Shown here: positions 4,858-5,392 of the stretch, piece after piece | Numbering within the stretch: position 1 is the stretch's first letter | Layout: each line of letters begins with the position of its first letter | From: an uncultured Paraglaciecola sp. | GTDB taxonomy: Bacteria > Pseudomonadota > Gammaproteobacteria > Enterobacterales > Alteromonadaceae | DNA: 5,392 bases | Assembly (NCBI GenBank): GCA_905479025.1 | Contig: CAJQKX010000612.1 | Coordinates: 1 to 5,392 of the forward strand | Direction: 5' to 3' | Position numbers and translations under genes: made by a program | The notes under the pieces: generated by a model | What the model was told of the DNA's origin: nothing | Seen by the model: only the letters and a program-made list of their open reading frames with translations | The model's database searches: none

Positions 4858-5392
4858 TTAAGTCTTATTTAAATCGATTTTAGCTAATTGCTCGATCAAT
4901 AATTTATGAATGCCACCAAAACTACCGTTACTCATCACTAGAATATGGTCACCTGGCTTGGCATAAGAAATGATGGATTTCACCAACATATCCATATCTT
5001 TATATAACATGGCTGTTACGCTGCTTTGCATCAGCAGATAATCCATCGACCAAGTTAAATTTGATGGTTCAAAAATAAATATCTGATCGGCACTAGACCA
5101 TGATGCGGCAAGTGTATCTTTGTGTACCCCCATTTTCATAGTGTTAGAACGAGGCTCTAGTACTGCTAAAATGCGTCCATCGCCAACCTTTGCTCTGAGT
5201 CCATTAATAGTGAAGGAAATAGCAGTAGGATGATGAGCAAAATCATCATATAAAGTAATCCCATTAACGACGGCCTTTACTTCCATGCGGCGTTTTACAT
5301 TAACAAATTGTGCTAGTGCTTCAACCGCTAGGTCGCTTTTAACACCACTATGTTTTGCCGCTGCTATCGCCATCAACGCATTATTAACGTTA
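4858..5392 (-). CDS. mpl: UDP-N-acetylmuramate:tripeptide ligase Mpl, C-terminal part (cut by window edge)
   Basis: C-terminal 177 or so residues of a Mur-ligase-family enzyme usually of about 450 residues. Mpl joins recycled L-Ala-gamma-D-Glu-meso-DAP to UDP-MurNAc using ATP, in the cytoplasm, bypassing MurC, MurD and MurE during murein recycling. The visible part begins NVNNALMAIAAA, matching the HNxxN..LMAIAAA start of the C-terminal half, then RRMEVKAVVNG, the hallmark LYDDFAHHPTAI, LEPRSNTMKMGVHKD, and PGDHILVMSNGSFGGIH close to the end. These separate Mpl from MurC. The frame stays open to the window edge, so a start at the TTG or ATG near 5376-5371 is not real; the true start is outside. 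The stop (4860-4858) is 15 bp before the nuclease gene on the same strand, so mpl is probably the upstream gene of that pair. Confidence 0.96.
   Translation of the reverse strand, partial: NVNNALMAIAAAKHSGVKSDLAVEALAQFVNVKRRMEVKAVVNGITLYDDFAHHPTAISFTINGLRAKVGDGRILAVLEPRSNTMKMGVHKDTLAASWSSADQIFIFEPSNLTWSMDYLLMQSSVTAMLYKDMDMLVKSIISYAKPGDHILVMSNGSFGGIHKLLIEQLAKIDLNKT

Noticed and set aside
5371..5376. Start codon for mpl at TTG or ATG near 5376
   Set aside because: The upstream frame stays open and continues the conserved HNxxNxLMAIAAA region, so the gene simply runs off the window.
1..5392. CRISPR array, tRNA, rRNA, insertion sequence, phage or toxin-antitoxin genes
   Set aside because: No regularly spaced repeats, tRNA-like folds, transposase or integrase motifs, or paired small toxin and antitoxin frames were seen.

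Overview
The window looks like chromosomal DNA from a Gram-negative gammaproteobacterium, most likely a marine Alteromonadales-type organism (Paraglaciecola or Glaciecola-like). That placement is an inference from protein resemblance, moderate-to-low GC and gene order. Four near-complete or partial proteins are recognisable with high confidence: Zur, NudC, HemE and Mpl. The presence of Mpl, a murein-recycling ligase, fits a Gram-negative cell, and nudC directly upstream of hemE is the same order as in E. coli. A fifth, clear protein is a secreted S1/P1-type nuclease.

Layout. Positions 1-311 (minus) hold what reads as a broken yjbQ (UPF0047) gene: two pieces in different frames with a conserved block missing between them. 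Positions 306-593 (plus) contain one reading frame that is open on both sides of a cluster of three stop codons, perhaps a decayed membrane protein. zur (636-1085, minus) is divergent from nudC (1280-2122, plus). nudC is followed by a terminator-like hairpin, and hemE (2371-3435, plus) by a strong one. Positions 3436-4065 hold no recognisable gene but many hairpins. On the minus strand, mpl (running off the right edge, stop at 4858) and the nuclease (4066-4842) are only 15 bp apart and are probably co-transcribed, mpl first.

Function. Zur represses zinc uptake when zinc is replete. NudC cleaves NAD(H) and removes NAD caps from RNA. HemE makes coproporphyrinogen III for haem. Mpl reloads recycled murein tripeptide onto UDP-MurNAc. 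The nuclease probably degrades nucleic acid outside the cytoplasm. These are housekeeping and scavenging functions; I see no defence system, phage, insertion sequence or CRISPR array. The parts most worth a second look are the decayed left end, the hairpin-rich gap at 3436-4065, and an 8-G run near the end of the nuclease gene, where loss of one base would create an immediate stop.
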